DNA of 33,413 nucleotides from Streptomyces albipurpureus (GCF_023701525.1 NZ_JAMQAW010000006.1:431543-464955); one strand, 5' to 3'. Shown: positions 15,591-24,186, numbered from the stretch's first letter. Made by a program: numbers and translations. The notes: a model not told the origin generated them from the letters alone.

Positions 15591-16271
15591 TCACCCCAGC
15601 AGACTTGGCACCCAGCGCCGTACCGCGTCCGTGATGGACGTCACGGTCTCCTCCTCGGTGCGGCCGGAGCGCTTGGGGACGGCGAAGCCATGATCGGCGT
15701 AGGGGATCTCCGTGATCGCGTACCGCCCTTCGGGGAACTCGTCGGGGTGGCCGAAGGGGTCGTTGGCGCCCTGGACCACCAGGGTGGGCACCCCGGTGCC
15801 GAGCAGTTCGGCCGCACGGGACCGCTCCGGGCGGCCGGGTGGATGGAGCGGGAAGGAGAGCGCGAGGACCGCGGTGACCTCCAGTTCCCCGGCCAGTCGG
15901 CACGCGACGCGGGCGCCGGCGCTACGACCGCCGGCGACGAGGGGAAGACCCGGTTGCCGAAGGGTCGGCCAGACGCCGCGCCACCCCTTGTCGAGGGTGG
16001 CGGGGGCGGGCGCGAGTTTCCTGCCGGCCACCCGCCAGGGCTGCTCCACCAGGGCGACGCTCACTCCGTCGGCGGGGAGTGCCGCGGCGATGCCCAGGAG
16101 ATCCCGGGCCTCGATACCGCCGCCCGCCCCATGTCCGATGGCGAGCACCAGCCGAGGGGTGACGGCCCGGTGCCAGGTGATGCGCGCGGTCCCGGTCTCG
16201 GTCTCGACCGTCTGGACCTGCTGGTCCTTGCGGGCGGTGGCCGCGGTGGTGCTGATGTCCCGGTTCTTCAC
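15591..16271 (-). CDS. Alpha/beta hydrolase, dienelactone-hydrolase/Tex30-like
   Basis: 226 aa cytoplasmic alpha/beta hydrolase of unknown substrate. The catalytic triad can be placed: nucleophile Ser117 in GGRSAG, Asp171 in VQGANDPFG, His194 in YADHGF. GHGAGGG near residue 47 forms the oxyanion-side loop. GTG at 16271 is chosen because AGGA lies seven bases ahead and the conserved part begins soon after; the longer frame adds 68 Arg/Pro-rich residues of shadow character. Its stop is only ~14 bp from the sigma-R promoter region, but it has no obvious functional tie to sigR. Confidence 0.88.
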   Translation of the reverse strand: MKNRDISTTAATARKDQQVQTVETETGTARITWHRAVTPRLVLAIGHGAGGGIEARDLLGIAAALPADGVSVALVEQPWRVAGRKLAPAPATLDKGWRGVWPTLRQPGLPLVAGGRSAGARVACRLAGELEVTAVLALSFPLHPPGRPERSRAAELLGTGVPTLVVQGANDPFGHPDEFPEGRYAITEIPYADHGFAVPKRSGRTEEETVTSITDAVRRWVPSLLG

Positions 16272-16407
16272 GAACCCATCCTGCCCCGGTGGCACCCCGA
16301 GACGGGGAAGCGGCTCATCGGTGCTCGCTGCCCGCCGGCCCCGTGGGCGGGGTCGCGGACCTCGGGGCCGGACGCGGGAGAGGCGCCCTGGGATGTGGTC
16401 CCATCCG

Positions 16408-17223
16408 TCAGAACAGCGTGCTCTCCTCCGGGGCGGCCAGTTCCTCCAGCAGTTCCGGACCGTTGTTGCGGACATTGCTCACCGCAGTCTGCACCGCGTA
16501 CGCCCGCATCAGCCCCTCCGGTGGCGGCTCCAGCAGCGGTGTCAGCTCCGCGATGTCCGTACGCGAAGGGTCCAGCCAGGCGTCCCAGCGATCGGGGGTG
16601 AGCATCAGCGGCATCCTCGGGTGGATGTCGGCGAGCGCATGCGGCCCATCGGCGGGGGCGACCCCCAGCGGAGCCTGCTCCGCCTCGGTCGTGATCACCG
16701 TGCAGGTCACCCACCAGGCCCGTGGATGGTCATCGGGGAGCGTGCGGTCGCGCCAGAACTCATAGAGACCCGCCATGGCGAAGACCGAGCCATCGGCGGG
16801 GGTGACGAAGTAGGGCTGCTTGCGGGGGCGCTTCTTCTTGCCCTGCTCCTCCAGCTGTCGCTCGTCGACCCCGGTGACCCACTCGTAATAGCCGTCGGCC
16901 GGCAGGATGCAGCGGCGGGAGGCGAAGGGCCTGCGGAAGGACGGCTTCTCATGCACGGTCTCGGCCCGCGCGTTGATCATCCGGGCCGCGCCCTCGGGAT
17001 TCTTCGCCCAGGACGGCACAAGCCCCCACTTGAGGGTGCGCAGCTGGCGAACCGGACGCGGGTCCTCGGCGTCTTTCAGAGGACGTTCGAGAATCGCGTA
17101 GACCTCTTTGGTGGGAGCCACGTTCCAGTCCGGAGCCAGGGTCTCCGTCGGTTCCCACCGCTCCACATCAAAGACCCCCACCAGATCTTGGGGCTGACGA
17201 CTTGCCGCGTACCGTCCACACAT
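16408..17223 (-). CDS. SRAP-domain protein (abasic-site DNA-protein crosslinking, YedK/HMCES type)
   Basis: Shields abasic sites in single-stranded DNA by forming a covalent thiazolidine link through its N-terminal cysteine. 271 aa. Catalytic residues are in place: Cys2 (MCGRYA, exposed after Met removal), Asn84 (MINARAE), Glu114 (DGYYEW) and His201 (HPRMP). The first ATG giving MCGRYA fixes the start because Cys2 must be the N-terminus; the longer open frame upstream is spurious. A short Lys/Arg-rich insert (KKKRPRK, about 129-135) follows the active-site loop, common in actinobacterial members. It is divergent from the M50-like protease gene, with 49 bp between starts. Confidence 0.95.
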   Translation of the reverse strand: MCGRYAASRQPQDLVGVFDVERWEPTETLAPDWNVAPTKEVYAILERPLKDAEDPRPVRQLRTLKWGLVPSWAKNPEGAARMINARAETVHEKPSFRRPFASRRCILPADGYYEWVTGVDERQLEEQGKKKRPRKQPYFVTPADGSVFAMAGLYEFWRDRTLPDDHPRAWWVTCTVITTEAEQAPLGVAPADGPHALADIHPRMPLMLTPDRWDAWLDPSRTDIAELTPLLEPPPEGLMRAYAVQTAVSNVRNNGPELLEELAAPEESTLF

Positions 17224-17272
17224 AGGTTCCAGACTGCCACTCTGGAACGCCACCCAAGGAGCCGCCCCAGAA

Positions 17273-18052
17273 ATGAATGAGACCCATTCCGCTTCCAGCG
17301 GTATCCATGGCACCCCTGATACGCCGCTCGCCAGTGGCTCGCTGGGGGAATCACTCGGTGATCTATGGGACCGGGTCTTCAGCACCCAGCCCGCCCCCGA
17401 GCAATGGCTCGTCATAGCCACCGCGGTGCTCGCGCTCGCCGCGGTCGCACCGCGCCCGCTCTGGCGGCTGACCCGCAATGCCATCACCATCGCCCACGAA
17501 GGCGGCCATGGGCTGATCGCACTGCTCACCGGCCGCAGCCTGGAAGGCATCCGGCTGCACTCCGACACCAGCGGATTGACCGTCAGCCGCGGCAAGCCGA
17601 CCGGGCTCGGCATGATCCTCACCGCCGCGGCGGGCTACACCGCGCCACCCCTGCTCGGTCTCGGCGGCGCGTGGCTGCTGGCAGCGGACCACATCACCCT
17701 GTTCCTCTGGCTGGCCACCGCGCTGCTGCTGGTCATGCTGGTCATGATCCGCAACGCCTACGGCGCGCTCACCGTGATCCTGACCGGCGCGGCCTTCCTC
17801 CTGATCTCCTGGTTGGCGAACGCCGAGGTCCAAGCGGCCTTCGCCTACACATCGGTCTGGTTCCTCCTTGTCGGAGGCGTACGGCCGGCATTCGAGCTCC
17901 AGAGCAAGCGCCGCCACGGCGGAGCCCCCGACTCGGACGCCGACCAACTCGCACGGCTCACCCATGCGCCGGCACCGCTGTGGCTCTTCCTCTTCCACGC
18001 GGTATCCGCCTGCTCACTGATCGGCGGCGGGCGCTGGCTGCTGGACCTGTGA
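17273..18052 (+). CDS. M50B-like membrane metalloprotease
   Basis: 259 aa, about five to six membrane segments. The zinc motif HEGGH (75-79) lies at the start of a hydrophobic segment (ITIAHEGGHGLIALLTGR), and GLTVSRGKPTGLGMILTAAAGYTAPPLLG follows as in M50B-type peptidases. A late cytoplasmic stretch with SDADQLARLTHAP may carry the third metal ligand (Asp). Substrate is unknown; intramembrane or membrane-adjacent cleavage is inferred from the family. ATG at 17273 has AAGGAG 11 bases ahead. It is divergent from the SRAP gene and 69 bp upstream of aroA on the same strand. Confidence 0.9.
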   Translation: MNETHSASSGIHGTPDTPLASGSLGESLGDLWDRVFSTQPAPEQWLVIATAVLALAAVAPRPLWRLTRNAITIAHEGGHGLIALLTGRSLEGIRLHSDTSGLTVSRGKPTGLGMILTAAAGYTAPPLLGLGGAWLLAADHITLFLWLATALLLVMLVMIRNAYGALTVILTGAAFLLISWLANAEVQAAFAYTSVWFLLVGGVRPAFELQSKRRHGGAPDSDADQLARLTHAPAPLWLFLFHAVSACSLIGGGRWLLDL

Positions 18053-18121
18053 GGGGTCCGCGCCGGTTTCCGCCTGTTTGATCAAGATCGGGGTCTCCGC
18101 GGAGCCACTAAAGTGAGGAAC

Positions 18122-19444
18122 ATGACCGAAGCCTCCGTGCACCCCGCCCTCTGGCCCGCTCCGCTCGCGACCAAAGCCGTCGAAGCCACCGTGACCGTGC
18201 CCGGCTCGAAATCGGTCACCAACCGTGCACTCGTGCTCGCCGCACTCGCCGCCGAGCCCGGCTGGCTGCGCCGGCCGCTGCGCTCCCGCGACACCCTGCT
18301 GATGGCCCAGGCGCTACGCGCCCTCGGCGTGGGCATCGAGGAGGGTGTGGGTCGCCATGGCGAGGGCGAGACCTGGCGGGTGATCCCCGCCGGACTCCAT
18401 GGCCCGGCCACCGTCGACGTCGGCAACGCCGGCACGGTGATGCGCTTCCTGCCGCCCGTCGCCACCCTGGCCGATGGGCCGGTCCGTTTCGATGGCGACC
18501 CGCGTTCCTATGAGCGTCCGCTCCACGGTGTGATCGACGCCCTGCGGGCCCTCGGCGCCCGTATCGACGACGACGGCCGCGGGGCGTTCCCGCTGACGGT
18601 GCACGGCGGTGGGGCGCTCGACGGCGGCCCGGTCGAGATCGACGCCTCATCGTCCTCGCAGTTCGTCTCCGCGCTCCTGCTGTCGGCACCCCGGTTCAAC
18701 CAGGGTGTGGAGGTTCGGCACATCGGCGGGACGCTCCCCTCGATGCCGCATATCCGGATGACGGTGGACATGCTCCGCGCGGTGGGAGCGCAGGTGGATG
18801 AGCCGGAGACGGGCGGTGAGCCCAATGTCTGGCGGGTCTCGCCCTCCGCGGTCCTCGGCCGGGACATCACCATCGAACCCGACCTCTCGAACGCCCAGCC
18901 GTTCCTGGCCGCCGCCCTGATCACGGGCGGGCGGGTGACCATCCCCGACTGGCCCGAGCACACCACCCAGCCCGGCGACGCGCTGCGGGCGATCTTCACC
19001 GACATGGGCGGCTCCTATGAGCTCAGCGAGGCTGGGCTGACCTTCACCGGCACCGGACGCGTCCACGGCATCGACGTGGATCTCGGTGATGTGGGCGAGC
19101 TGACCCCGGTGATCGCCGCGGTCGCGGCGCTCGCCGACTCACCGTCCACCCTGCGCGGTGTGGCTCACCTGCGTCTGCATGAGACGGACCGGCTGGCCGC
19201 CCTCACCAAGGAGATCAACGAGCTGGGCGGCGATGTGACCGAGACCGAGGACGGTCTGCACATCCGTCCGCGCCCGTTGCGCGGCGGGGTGTTCCACACC
19301 TACGACGACCACCGGATGGCAACCGCCGGCTCGGTCATCGGACTCGCCGTCGAGGGCGTCGAGATCGAGAATGTGGCGACCACCGCGAAGACTCTGCCCG
19401 ACTTCCCCCGAATGTGGTCGACCATGCTCGGAGCGGAAAGCTGA
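18122..19444 (+). CDS. aroA: 3-phosphoshikimate 1-carboxyvinyltransferase (EPSP synthase)
   Basis: Joins shikimate-3-phosphate and phosphoenolpyruvate in the shikimate pathway. 440 aa. Motifs: [18 protein letters not shown] (26-43, phosphate and S3P binding), GNAGTVMRF (101-109), [29 protein letters not shown], and [18 protein letters not shown] with YDDHRMA near the end. The residue matching E. coli Pro101 is Phe109, typical of actinobacterial enzymes. ATG 18122 fits the family N-terminus; a GTG three codons upstream has a better-spaced GGAG and cannot be excluded. rsgA begins 12 bp after the stop, suggesting cotranscription. Confidence 0.97.
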   Translation: MTEASVHPALWPAPLATKAVEATVTVPGSKSVTNRALVLAALAAEPGWLRRPLRSRDTLLMAQALRALGVGIEEGVGRHGEGETWRVIPAGLHGPATVDVGNAGTVMRFLPPVATLADGPVRFDGDPRSYERPLHGVIDALRALGARIDDDGRGAFPLTVHGGGALDGGPVEIDASSSSQFVSALLLSAPRFNQGVEVRHIGGTLPSMPHIRMTVDMLRAVGAQVDEPETGGEPNVWRVSPSAVLGRDITIEPDLSNAQPFLAAALITGGRVTIPDWPEHTTQPGDALRAIFTDMGGSYELSEAGLTFTGTGRVHGIDVDLGDVGELTPVIAAVAALADSPSTLRGVAHLRLHETDRLAALTKEINELGGDVTETEDGLHIRPRPLRGGVFHTYDDHRMATAGSVIGLAVEGVEIENVATTAKTLPDFPRMWSTMLGAES

Positions 19445-19456
19445 ACGGGACCTGAT

Positions 19457-20470
19457 ATGCGGCGCTACGGCAAGAACCCCGACGAGGACGACGTACGCGT
19501 CCGTCCCAACCGCAAGGGCAACCGACCGCGGACCACCATTCGCCCCAAGCACGAGGACGCCTGTGAGGGCATGGTCCTCACCGTCGACCGCGGACGGCTC
19601 ACCTGTCTCGTCGACGACCGGGTCATCATGGCGATGAAGGCACGGGAACTGGGCCGCAAGGCCGCGGTGGTCGGGGATCGGGTCTCCATCGTCGGGGATC
19701 TCTCCGGGGACAAGGACACCCTGGCCCGTATCGTCCGCATCGGACCGCGCTCATCGGTGCTGCGCCGCACGGCCGATGACGACGATCCCTTTGAGCGGGT
19801 CGTCGTCGCCAACGCCGACCAGTTGGCCATCGTCACCGCACTCGCCGACCCCGAACCGCGGCCCCGGCTGATCGACCGCTGTCTGGTCGCGGCCTACGAC
19901 GGCGGCCTCGAACCCCTTCTCGTACTGACCAAATCGGACCTGGGATCCCCCGACGAACTGCTGGAGATGTACGGGGCGCTGGGCGTTCCCCATGTCGTCA
20001 CCACCCGTGAGGAGTTCGCGGACGGGATGGCGGCGGACCAGGTGCGCGACCATCTCATCGGCCGGACCACGGCGTTCATCGGCCACTCGGGGGTCGGGAA
20101 GACGACCCTGGTCAATGCCCTGGTGCCGGTGGAGCGGCGGCGGATCACCGGACATGTCAACGCGGTCACCGGCCGCGGCCGGCACACCACCACATCGGCG
20201 CTCGCCCTACCCCTCGCGGACGAGAAGGGCGGCTGGGTCATCGACACCCCCGGGCTGCGCTCCTTCGGTCTGCACCATGTGGACCCCTCACGGGTGATCC
20301 TCGCCTTCCCCGATCTGGAACCGGGCACGGTGAACTGTCCGCGGGGCTGCAGCCACGACGAGCCGGAGTGCGCCCTCGACGCCTGGGTGGCCGAGGGCCA
20401 TGCCGATCCGGCCCGGCTGTACTCACTGCGGCGGCTGCTCTCGACCCGTGAGCGACGCGAGGGCGACTGA
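19457..20470 (+). CDS. rsgA: Ribosome small-subunit GTPase RsgA
   Basis: Circularly permuted GTPase that checks late 30S ribosome assembly. 337 aa. An OB-fold N-terminal region (about 35-105) comes first. The GTPase follows in permuted order: G4 TKSD (158-161), G1/P-loop GHSGVGKT (209-216), G2-like GRGRHTT (239-245), G3 DTPG (263-266). A C-terminal zinc site is formed by Cys294, Cys298, His300 and Cys305. The basic N-terminal tail (VRVRPNRKGNRPRT) probably contacts rRNA. The ATG follows aroA by 12 bp with only a weak ribosome site, suggesting reliance on readthrough from aroA. Confidence 0.96.
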   Translation: MRRYGKNPDEDDVRVRPNRKGNRPRTTIRPKHEDACEGMVLTVDRGRLTCLVDDRVIMAMKARELGRKAAVVGDRVSIVGDLSGDKDTLARIVRIGPRSSVLRRTADDDDPFERVVVANADQLAIVTALADPEPRPRLIDRCLVAAYDGGLEPLLVLTKSDLGSPDELLEMYGALGVPHVVTTREEFADGMAADQVRDHLIGRTTAFIGHSGVGKTTLVNALVPVERRRITGHVNAVTGRGRHTTTSALALPLADEKGGWVIDTPGLRSFGLHHVDPSRVILAFPDLEPGTVNCPRGCSHDEPECALDAWVAEGHADPARLYSLRRLLSTRERREGD

Positions 20471-20556
20471 CCCGCGTACGTTTGCGCTCTTCGGATGCCG
20501 GTAAGTGCATAATCGCACCAAGTCCGACGAAGCAGTCATCGACTGATGGAGGCGCC

Positions 20557-20880
20557 ATGGCGTGGCTGCTGGTGGTAGTCGCCGGTCTTCTGGAGACGGG
20601 GTTCGCCGTCTGTCTGAAGCTGTCGCACGGATTCACCCGGCTCTGGCCAACGATCGCCTTCGCCGCCTTCGCCCTGGGGAGTTTCGGTCTGTTAACCCTC
20701 GCCCTGAAGAAACTGGACGTGGGTCCGGCGTACGCGGTGTGGACGGGCATCGGCGCCGCGGGTACCGCGATCTACGGAATGGTCTTCCTCGATGATGTGG
20801 TCTCCACACTCAAGATCGTCTCCATTTCCCTGGTCGTCATCGGTGTCATCGGCCTTCAACTGTCCGGATCGAGCCACTGA
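20557..20880 (+). CDS. sugE: SMR-family exporter, Gdx/SugE type
   Basis: Small multidrug resistance transporter, 107 aa, four membrane helices working as a dual-topology dimer. The essential proton/substrate glutamate is Glu13 (AGLLETGFAVCLK). The stretches KLSHGFTRLWP and LDVGPAYAVWTGIGAAG match the SugE/Gdx guanidinium-exporter subgroup rather than EmrE, so guanidinium/proton exchange is the likely activity. ATG is chosen for GGAGG four bases ahead. Codon 46 is TTA (20692-20694), so expression may depend on bldA. A TATA-rich CATAAT at 20508-20513 may be the -10. The 3' end overlaps the convergent TetR gene by 35 bp. I do not recognise a guanidine riboswitch in the leader. Confidence 0.92.
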   Translation: MAWLLVVVAGLLETGFAVCLKLSHGFTRLWPTIAFAAFALGSFGLLTLALKKLDVGPAYAVWTGIGAAGTAIYGMVFLDDVVSTLKIVSISLVVIGVIGLQLSGSSH

Positions 20881-21622
20881 CACCGTGGCCTCCGGCGCAA
20901 GGTGCGGTTGTCGCGCCGCCACCGTCGGTACGGCCGCGCAGCGCCCCGCGCACCAGTGAGCCCACCGCCCCGCCCCCGGTGCTGTCCGCCGGAGCGATCA
21001 CCTGGGACAGGGTGAGCCGGACCACCAGCTCACAGCGGTGGGCGAGATCCGCGGAGTGCTCCCCCGTGAGGTGGTGAGATCGCTCCGCCACCAGTGCGCC
21101 CACCAAGCGGTCGCGTACCGAACCGACCATCTCCGTCGGGGTGATCAGCGCGGCATCGGCCCGGCGCTGGTCCTGGTTCCCGGCCAGTGGCGCACTCTCG
21201 CGCACGGGCCTCGGTTCGGGCAGCCGATCGCTCCAGCAGCCGGTCAGCAGGGCGCGCAGCAGCCGGTTCACCCTTGTCTGGCGGACGGTCCACTCGGCGA
21301 CGGCGACCAGCCGGGCCTCGGCGAGGGACGTCCGATCCCCGGCGGCGACCGAGTGTTCCGCGGGTAATGACCTGGTGGTCAGGGGTAGCCGATCGGCTGG
21401 CTCCGGGGCGGTGAGCAATCGGTCCACCGCCCGGAGGTAGGCATCGGCTTCCTGGCGCACCAGCGCCCGGGCCAACCCGTCCTTGCTGCCGAACTCGTTG
21501 TAGAGGGTCTGCCGGGACAGGCCCGCGGTGGCCGCGACATCCACCATCCGCACCCCGGACCAGGGCTGTTCAGCCAGCGCCGAGCGGGCGGCGCTCAGCA
21601 GGGATTCTCGGGCCGTCGGCAC
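20846..21622 (-). CDS. TetR-family transcription regulator
   Basis: 258 aa. The N-terminal TetR helix-turn-helix spans about residues 4-52 (ARESLLSAARSALAEQPWSGVRMVDVAATAGLSRQTLYNEFGSKDGLARAL character, recognition helix SRQTLYNEF). The C-terminal ligand domain is divergent and not assignable. GTG at 21622 is supported by GGAGG four bases ahead; the longer frame adds 26 Arg/Gly-rich residues. Codon 86 is TTA (21367-21365). The last 35 bp overlap the end of the convergent SMR exporter gene, so the two could affect each other by antisense transcription. Whether it regulates the exporter is unknown. Confidence 0.88.
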   Translation of the reverse strand: MPTARESLLSAARSALAEQPWSGVRMVDVAATAGLSRQTLYNEFGSKDGLARALVRQEADAYLRAVDRLLTAPEPADRLPLTTRSLPAEHSVAAGDRTSLAEARLVAVAEWTVRQTRVNRLLRALLTGCWSDRLPEPRPVRESAPLAGNQDQRRADAALITPTEMVGSVRDRLVGALVAERSHHLTGEHSADLAHRCELVVRLTLSQVIAPADSTGGGAVGSLVRGALRGRTDGGGATTAPCAGGHGVSGSIRTVEGR

Positions 21623-21800
21623 ATCGCCTCCCCGGCCGTGCGACTCCAGGCCGGATGCCCGACCAGCCGTACGGCACTGTGGCCAGAGTTGACGCGCCAC
21701 CGTGCACTGTCAAGGGTGACCGCCCGGCGCCGGTTCTCGGCGGGTCCGCCGGGGCGAGACGGTCGTGATCGACTTCGGCGCACCCCGATAGAGTGACGAC

Positions 21801-22601
21801 ATGCCCGACTACCACGACGATCTGCGGCTCGCCCATGTCCTCGCAGACGCCGCCGACGCCGCGACGATGGACCGATTCAAGGCCCTGGACCTCAAGGTCG
21901 AGACCAAGCCGGACATGACACCGGTGAGCGAGGCGGACAAGGCGGCGGAGGAACTGATCCGCGGACAGCTCCAGCGGGCCCGCCCCCGCGACGCGATCCT
22001 CGGCGAGGAGTACGGCGTCGAGGGCACGGGTCCGCGCCGCTGGGTGATCGATCCGATCGACGGCACCAAGAACTACGTCCGCGGGGTGCCGGTCTGGGCC
22101 ACCCTGATCTCCCTGACGGTGCAGGGCGAGGGCGGATACCAGCCTGTCGTGGGAGTGGTCTCGGCACCGGCCCTGGGCCGGCGCTGGTGGGCGGCGCAAG
22201 GCGGCGGAGCCTATACGGGACGCTCCCTCACCTCGGCGACCAGGCTTCGGGTATCGCAGGTGAGCAGCATCGACGATGCCTCCTTCGCCTACTCCTCGCT
22301 GAGCGGATGGGAGGAGCAGGGGCGGCTCGACGGTTTCCTCGATCTGACCCGTGCCTGCTGGCGCACTCGTGGATACGGCGACTTCTGGCCCTACATGATG
22401 GTTGCCGAAGGGTCGATCGACATCTGCGCCGAGCCCGAGTTGTCCCTGTGGGACATGGCCGCGAACGCGATCATCGTCCAGGAGGCGGGCGGCTCCTTCA
22501 CCGGCCTCGACGGCCGCCCCGGCCCGCACAGCGGAAACGGCGCCGCGTCCAACGGGCTGCTCCACGGGGAGTTGCTCGGCTATCTCCAACCGCGGTCCTA
22601 A
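21801..22601 (+). CDS. hisN: Histidinol-phosphatase, inositol-monophosphatase family
   Basis: Dephosphorylates histidinol phosphate in histidine synthesis. 266 aa; in actinobacteria this step is done by an IMPase-fold enzyme. Metal-binding motifs: Glu69/Glu70 in [16 protein letters not shown] with Asp84 and Asp87 (84-92), and Asp218 in [21 protein letters not shown] near residue 41 is the usual lead-in. The ATG has no strong ribosome site (GAGTGACGAC precedes it) and a TAGAGT hexamer lies just upstream, so a very short or absent leader is possible. It stands alone between a divergent TetR gene and two downstream hairpins. Assignment to HisN rather than another IMPase rests on close resemblance to the Streptomyces protein. 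Confidence 0.9.
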   Translation: MPDYHDDLRLAHVLADAADAATMDRFKALDLKVETKPDMTPVSEADKAAEELIRGQLQRARPRDAILGEEYGVEGTGPRRWVIDPIDGTKNYVRGVPVWATLISLTVQGEGGYQPVVGVVSAPALGRRWWAAQGGGAYTGRSLTSATRLRVSQVSSIDDASFAYSSLSGWEEQGRLDGFLDLTRACWRTRGYGDFWPYMMVAEGSIDICAEPELSLWDMAANAIIVQEAGGSFTGLDGRPGPHSGNGAASNGLLHGELLGYLQPRS

Positions 22602-22628
22602 ACCAGCGCTCACCCCGGTGAGCTGGTT
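22601..22628 (+). terminator. Hairpin right after the hisN stop
   Basis: AACCAGCGCTCAC pairs with GTGAGCTGGTT with a small bulge and a CCCCG-type loop. Probable hisN terminator. Confidence 0.6.
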
Positions 22629-22694
22629 GAACGTCGCCCGGCACCGGGATTGAACGCAGCGGAGCGCACCGACTGACGGCCCGTGGGGTCCGCA

Positions 22695-22732
22695 CATCAA
22701 GCCCCCACCCGGTGCGCGGGTGGGGCTTGATG
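22695..22732 (+). terminator. Long GC-rich hairpin downstream of hisN
   Basis: CATCAAGCCCCCACCCG pairs with CGGGTGGGGCTTGATG: 16 pairs, one bulge, tight loop. Second, stronger terminator of hisN or an insulator before the CBS gene. Confidence 0.72.
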
Positions 22733-23025
22733 CCGACCCGGCGGTGAGGCGGGTAGGCCGCCGTGGTATGCCCCGGGGAAGCGGCCCGGGGGCCCGAGAC
22801 GGGACCCGAAGGGCCGTCCGGAAGGGCCGTCCCGCCCCGGAACACCGGCCTACCGCGACCGGAGCGGGTGAGTCCCCTCGTGCGGAACCGGTCGTGCGTA
22901 CCCCCTTGCTGCGCTCCCCAAGGACTGCAACTCTGAAAGTCGCCCCTTCTTGTGAACTTGTGAATCCTTTCTCGAAAGGCTCACTGACCGGTCCACAAAG
23001 GGGTCATATGAGGCCCGAACCCTCT
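22733..23025. other. Upstream region of the CBS-domain gene
   Basis: About 290 bp without a gene. Its last 80 bp are notably less GC-rich and hold a tandem CTTGTGAA repeat (22949-22964) and a palindrome CCTTTCTCGAAAGG (22966-22979), which look regulatory. Confidence 0.6.
22949..22979. promoter_or_regulatory. Tandem CTTGTGAA repeat and adjacent palindrome upstream of CBS gene
   Basis: CTTGTGAA occurs twice head-to-tail (22949-22964), followed after one base by the near-perfect palindrome CCTTTCTCGAAAGG (22966-22979). The half-site TTGTGAA equals one arm of the Rex operator (TTGTGAA-N4-TTCACAA) but here it is direct, not inverted. Likely operator of an unidentified regulator. Confidence 0.5.
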
Positions 23026-23042
23026 AGGAGGTGGCTCCATCC

Positions 23043-23444
23043 ATGCTCGTCCGTGACGCCATGAGCACGGTGGTCCTCACCATCGGACCCACCCACACAC
23101 TCCGCCAGGCCGCCGGCCTGATGGCCGCTCGCCGAGTCGGCGCGGCCGTCGTTCTCGACGGCGACGCCGGGGGCGTGGGGATCCTGACCGAGCGCGACAT
23201 CCTGAAGTCGGTGGGCATCGGGGAGAACCCCGATCTGGAAACCGCCGGCGCCCACACCACAGCCGACGTCGTCTTCGCCGCGCCTTCATGGACCTTGGAG
23301 GAAGCCGCGGAGGCCATGGCACATGGCGGCTTCCGGCATCTTGTCGTCCTTGACGGCGAGGGGCCCGTGGGCATCGTCTCCGTACGCGACATCATCCGCT
23401 GCTGGGTTCCCGTCCGCCGTCAGCGAGCCGCACTCGTCGGATAG
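23043..23444 (+). CDS. Two-CBS-domain protein
   Basis: 133 aa made almost entirely of a Bateman module. CBS 1 is about residues 1-58 (LVRDAMSTVVLTIGPTHTLRQAAGLMAARRVGAAVVLD, GILTERDILKSV) and CBS 2 about 70-130 (HTTADVVFAAPSWTLEEAAEAMAHGGFRHLVVLD, GIVSVRDIIRC). Such modules bind adenosine nucleotides as energy or redox sensors, and the partner is unknown. ATG at 23043 is chosen because the excellent AGGAGGTGG (23026-23034) precedes it; the GTG at 23031 lies within that ribosome site. A regulatory-looking repeat lies ~70 bp upstream. It appears monocistronic. Confidence 0.93.
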   Translation: MLVRDAMSTVVLTIGPTHTLRQAAGLMAARRVGAAVVLDGDAGGVGILTERDILKSVGIGENPDLETAGAHTTADVVFAAPSWTLEEAAEAMAHGGFRHLVVLDGEGPVGIVSVRDIIRCWVPVRRQRAALVG

Positions 23445-24133
23445 CGCCGCTCATCACCCCAGCGACCCGTATGTCCCGAACCCTCTGCTTCGTCGCGTGT
23501 GCCATGCGCAAAGCGGTACGGCTACCCGGTCGCGCCGACCCGGCCCCAACCGACCATGAACCGGGCCCCACCCGGGCCCGGCCGTACCAGCACACGGTCT
23601 CAAGCGAGCGCGACCGACCCCGCGCACGACCGGACCACTGCACGTACACGTCCCGATCACCTCATGGACCGCACCGAACAGCGGCAGGGCACAGACACCG
23701 CACCGGGCAGGGACCGGATCGAACGGGCGGCGACCGGTACCGAAACCACTGCCCGCAACCAACGCGACATCAACCGATCACCCGACCAACCGAGTCCTGG
23801 GGCGAACTCGAACCGTGGCTCCGGGCTGCCCGGATGGTTCACCGTTGGCCACCATGGGTGATCCTCGCTCGGCGAGTCCTGACCACATCCCAACGACGAG
23901 GACGAGCCCCGACCCGACCGACCCCGGTCCCGTCGACTGACTCCGGGTCCCTTCGGATGACCACTGACCACCCCCGATGACCACGACTACTGACCACGAC
24001 GGCTGACCACGACGGCTGATCCGGGGAGAGCTCACCCGCAGATCAGCCGCACCGTCCGCCGAGGGCCCGCCGGGGAGCCACATCGACCCGACTCACACCC
24101 CGGCTCACAGCCCCGACTCATGACAACGAAGAA
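23445..24133. other. Gene-free stretch between the CBS gene and katA terminator
   Basis: About 690 bp, with lower GC than the flanks and unusual sequence such as many GACC/CCGA runs. Frames on both strands (for example 23471-23980 plus, 23778-24083 minus) have no recognisable domain, odd composition and no ribosome site. It ends with the 13-bp tandem repeat at 23977-24015. It may be decayed or purely spacer DNA. Confidence 0.55.
23977..24015. repeat. 13-bp tandem repeat, three copies
   Basis: Units 23977-23989, 23990-24002 and 24003-24015 share TGACCACGAC; the last two are identical (CTGACCACGACGG). Noncoding. Confidence 0.88.
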
Positions 24134-24163
24134 GGCCGGACCCCCCTGGACAGGGGTCCGGCC
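24134..24163 (-). terminator. katA terminator hairpin
   Basis: GGCCGGACCCC (24134-24144) pairs perfectly with GGGGTCCGGCC (24153-24163), located 23 bp after the katA stop. Confidence 0.85.
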
Positions 24164-24186
24164 CTCCGTTCCACGACAAGCGTCCG

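Noticed and set aside
23471..23980. 169-codon plus-strand frame after the CBS gene
   Set aside because: Arg/Pro/Thr/His-rich with no domain and no ribosome site; likely not coding.
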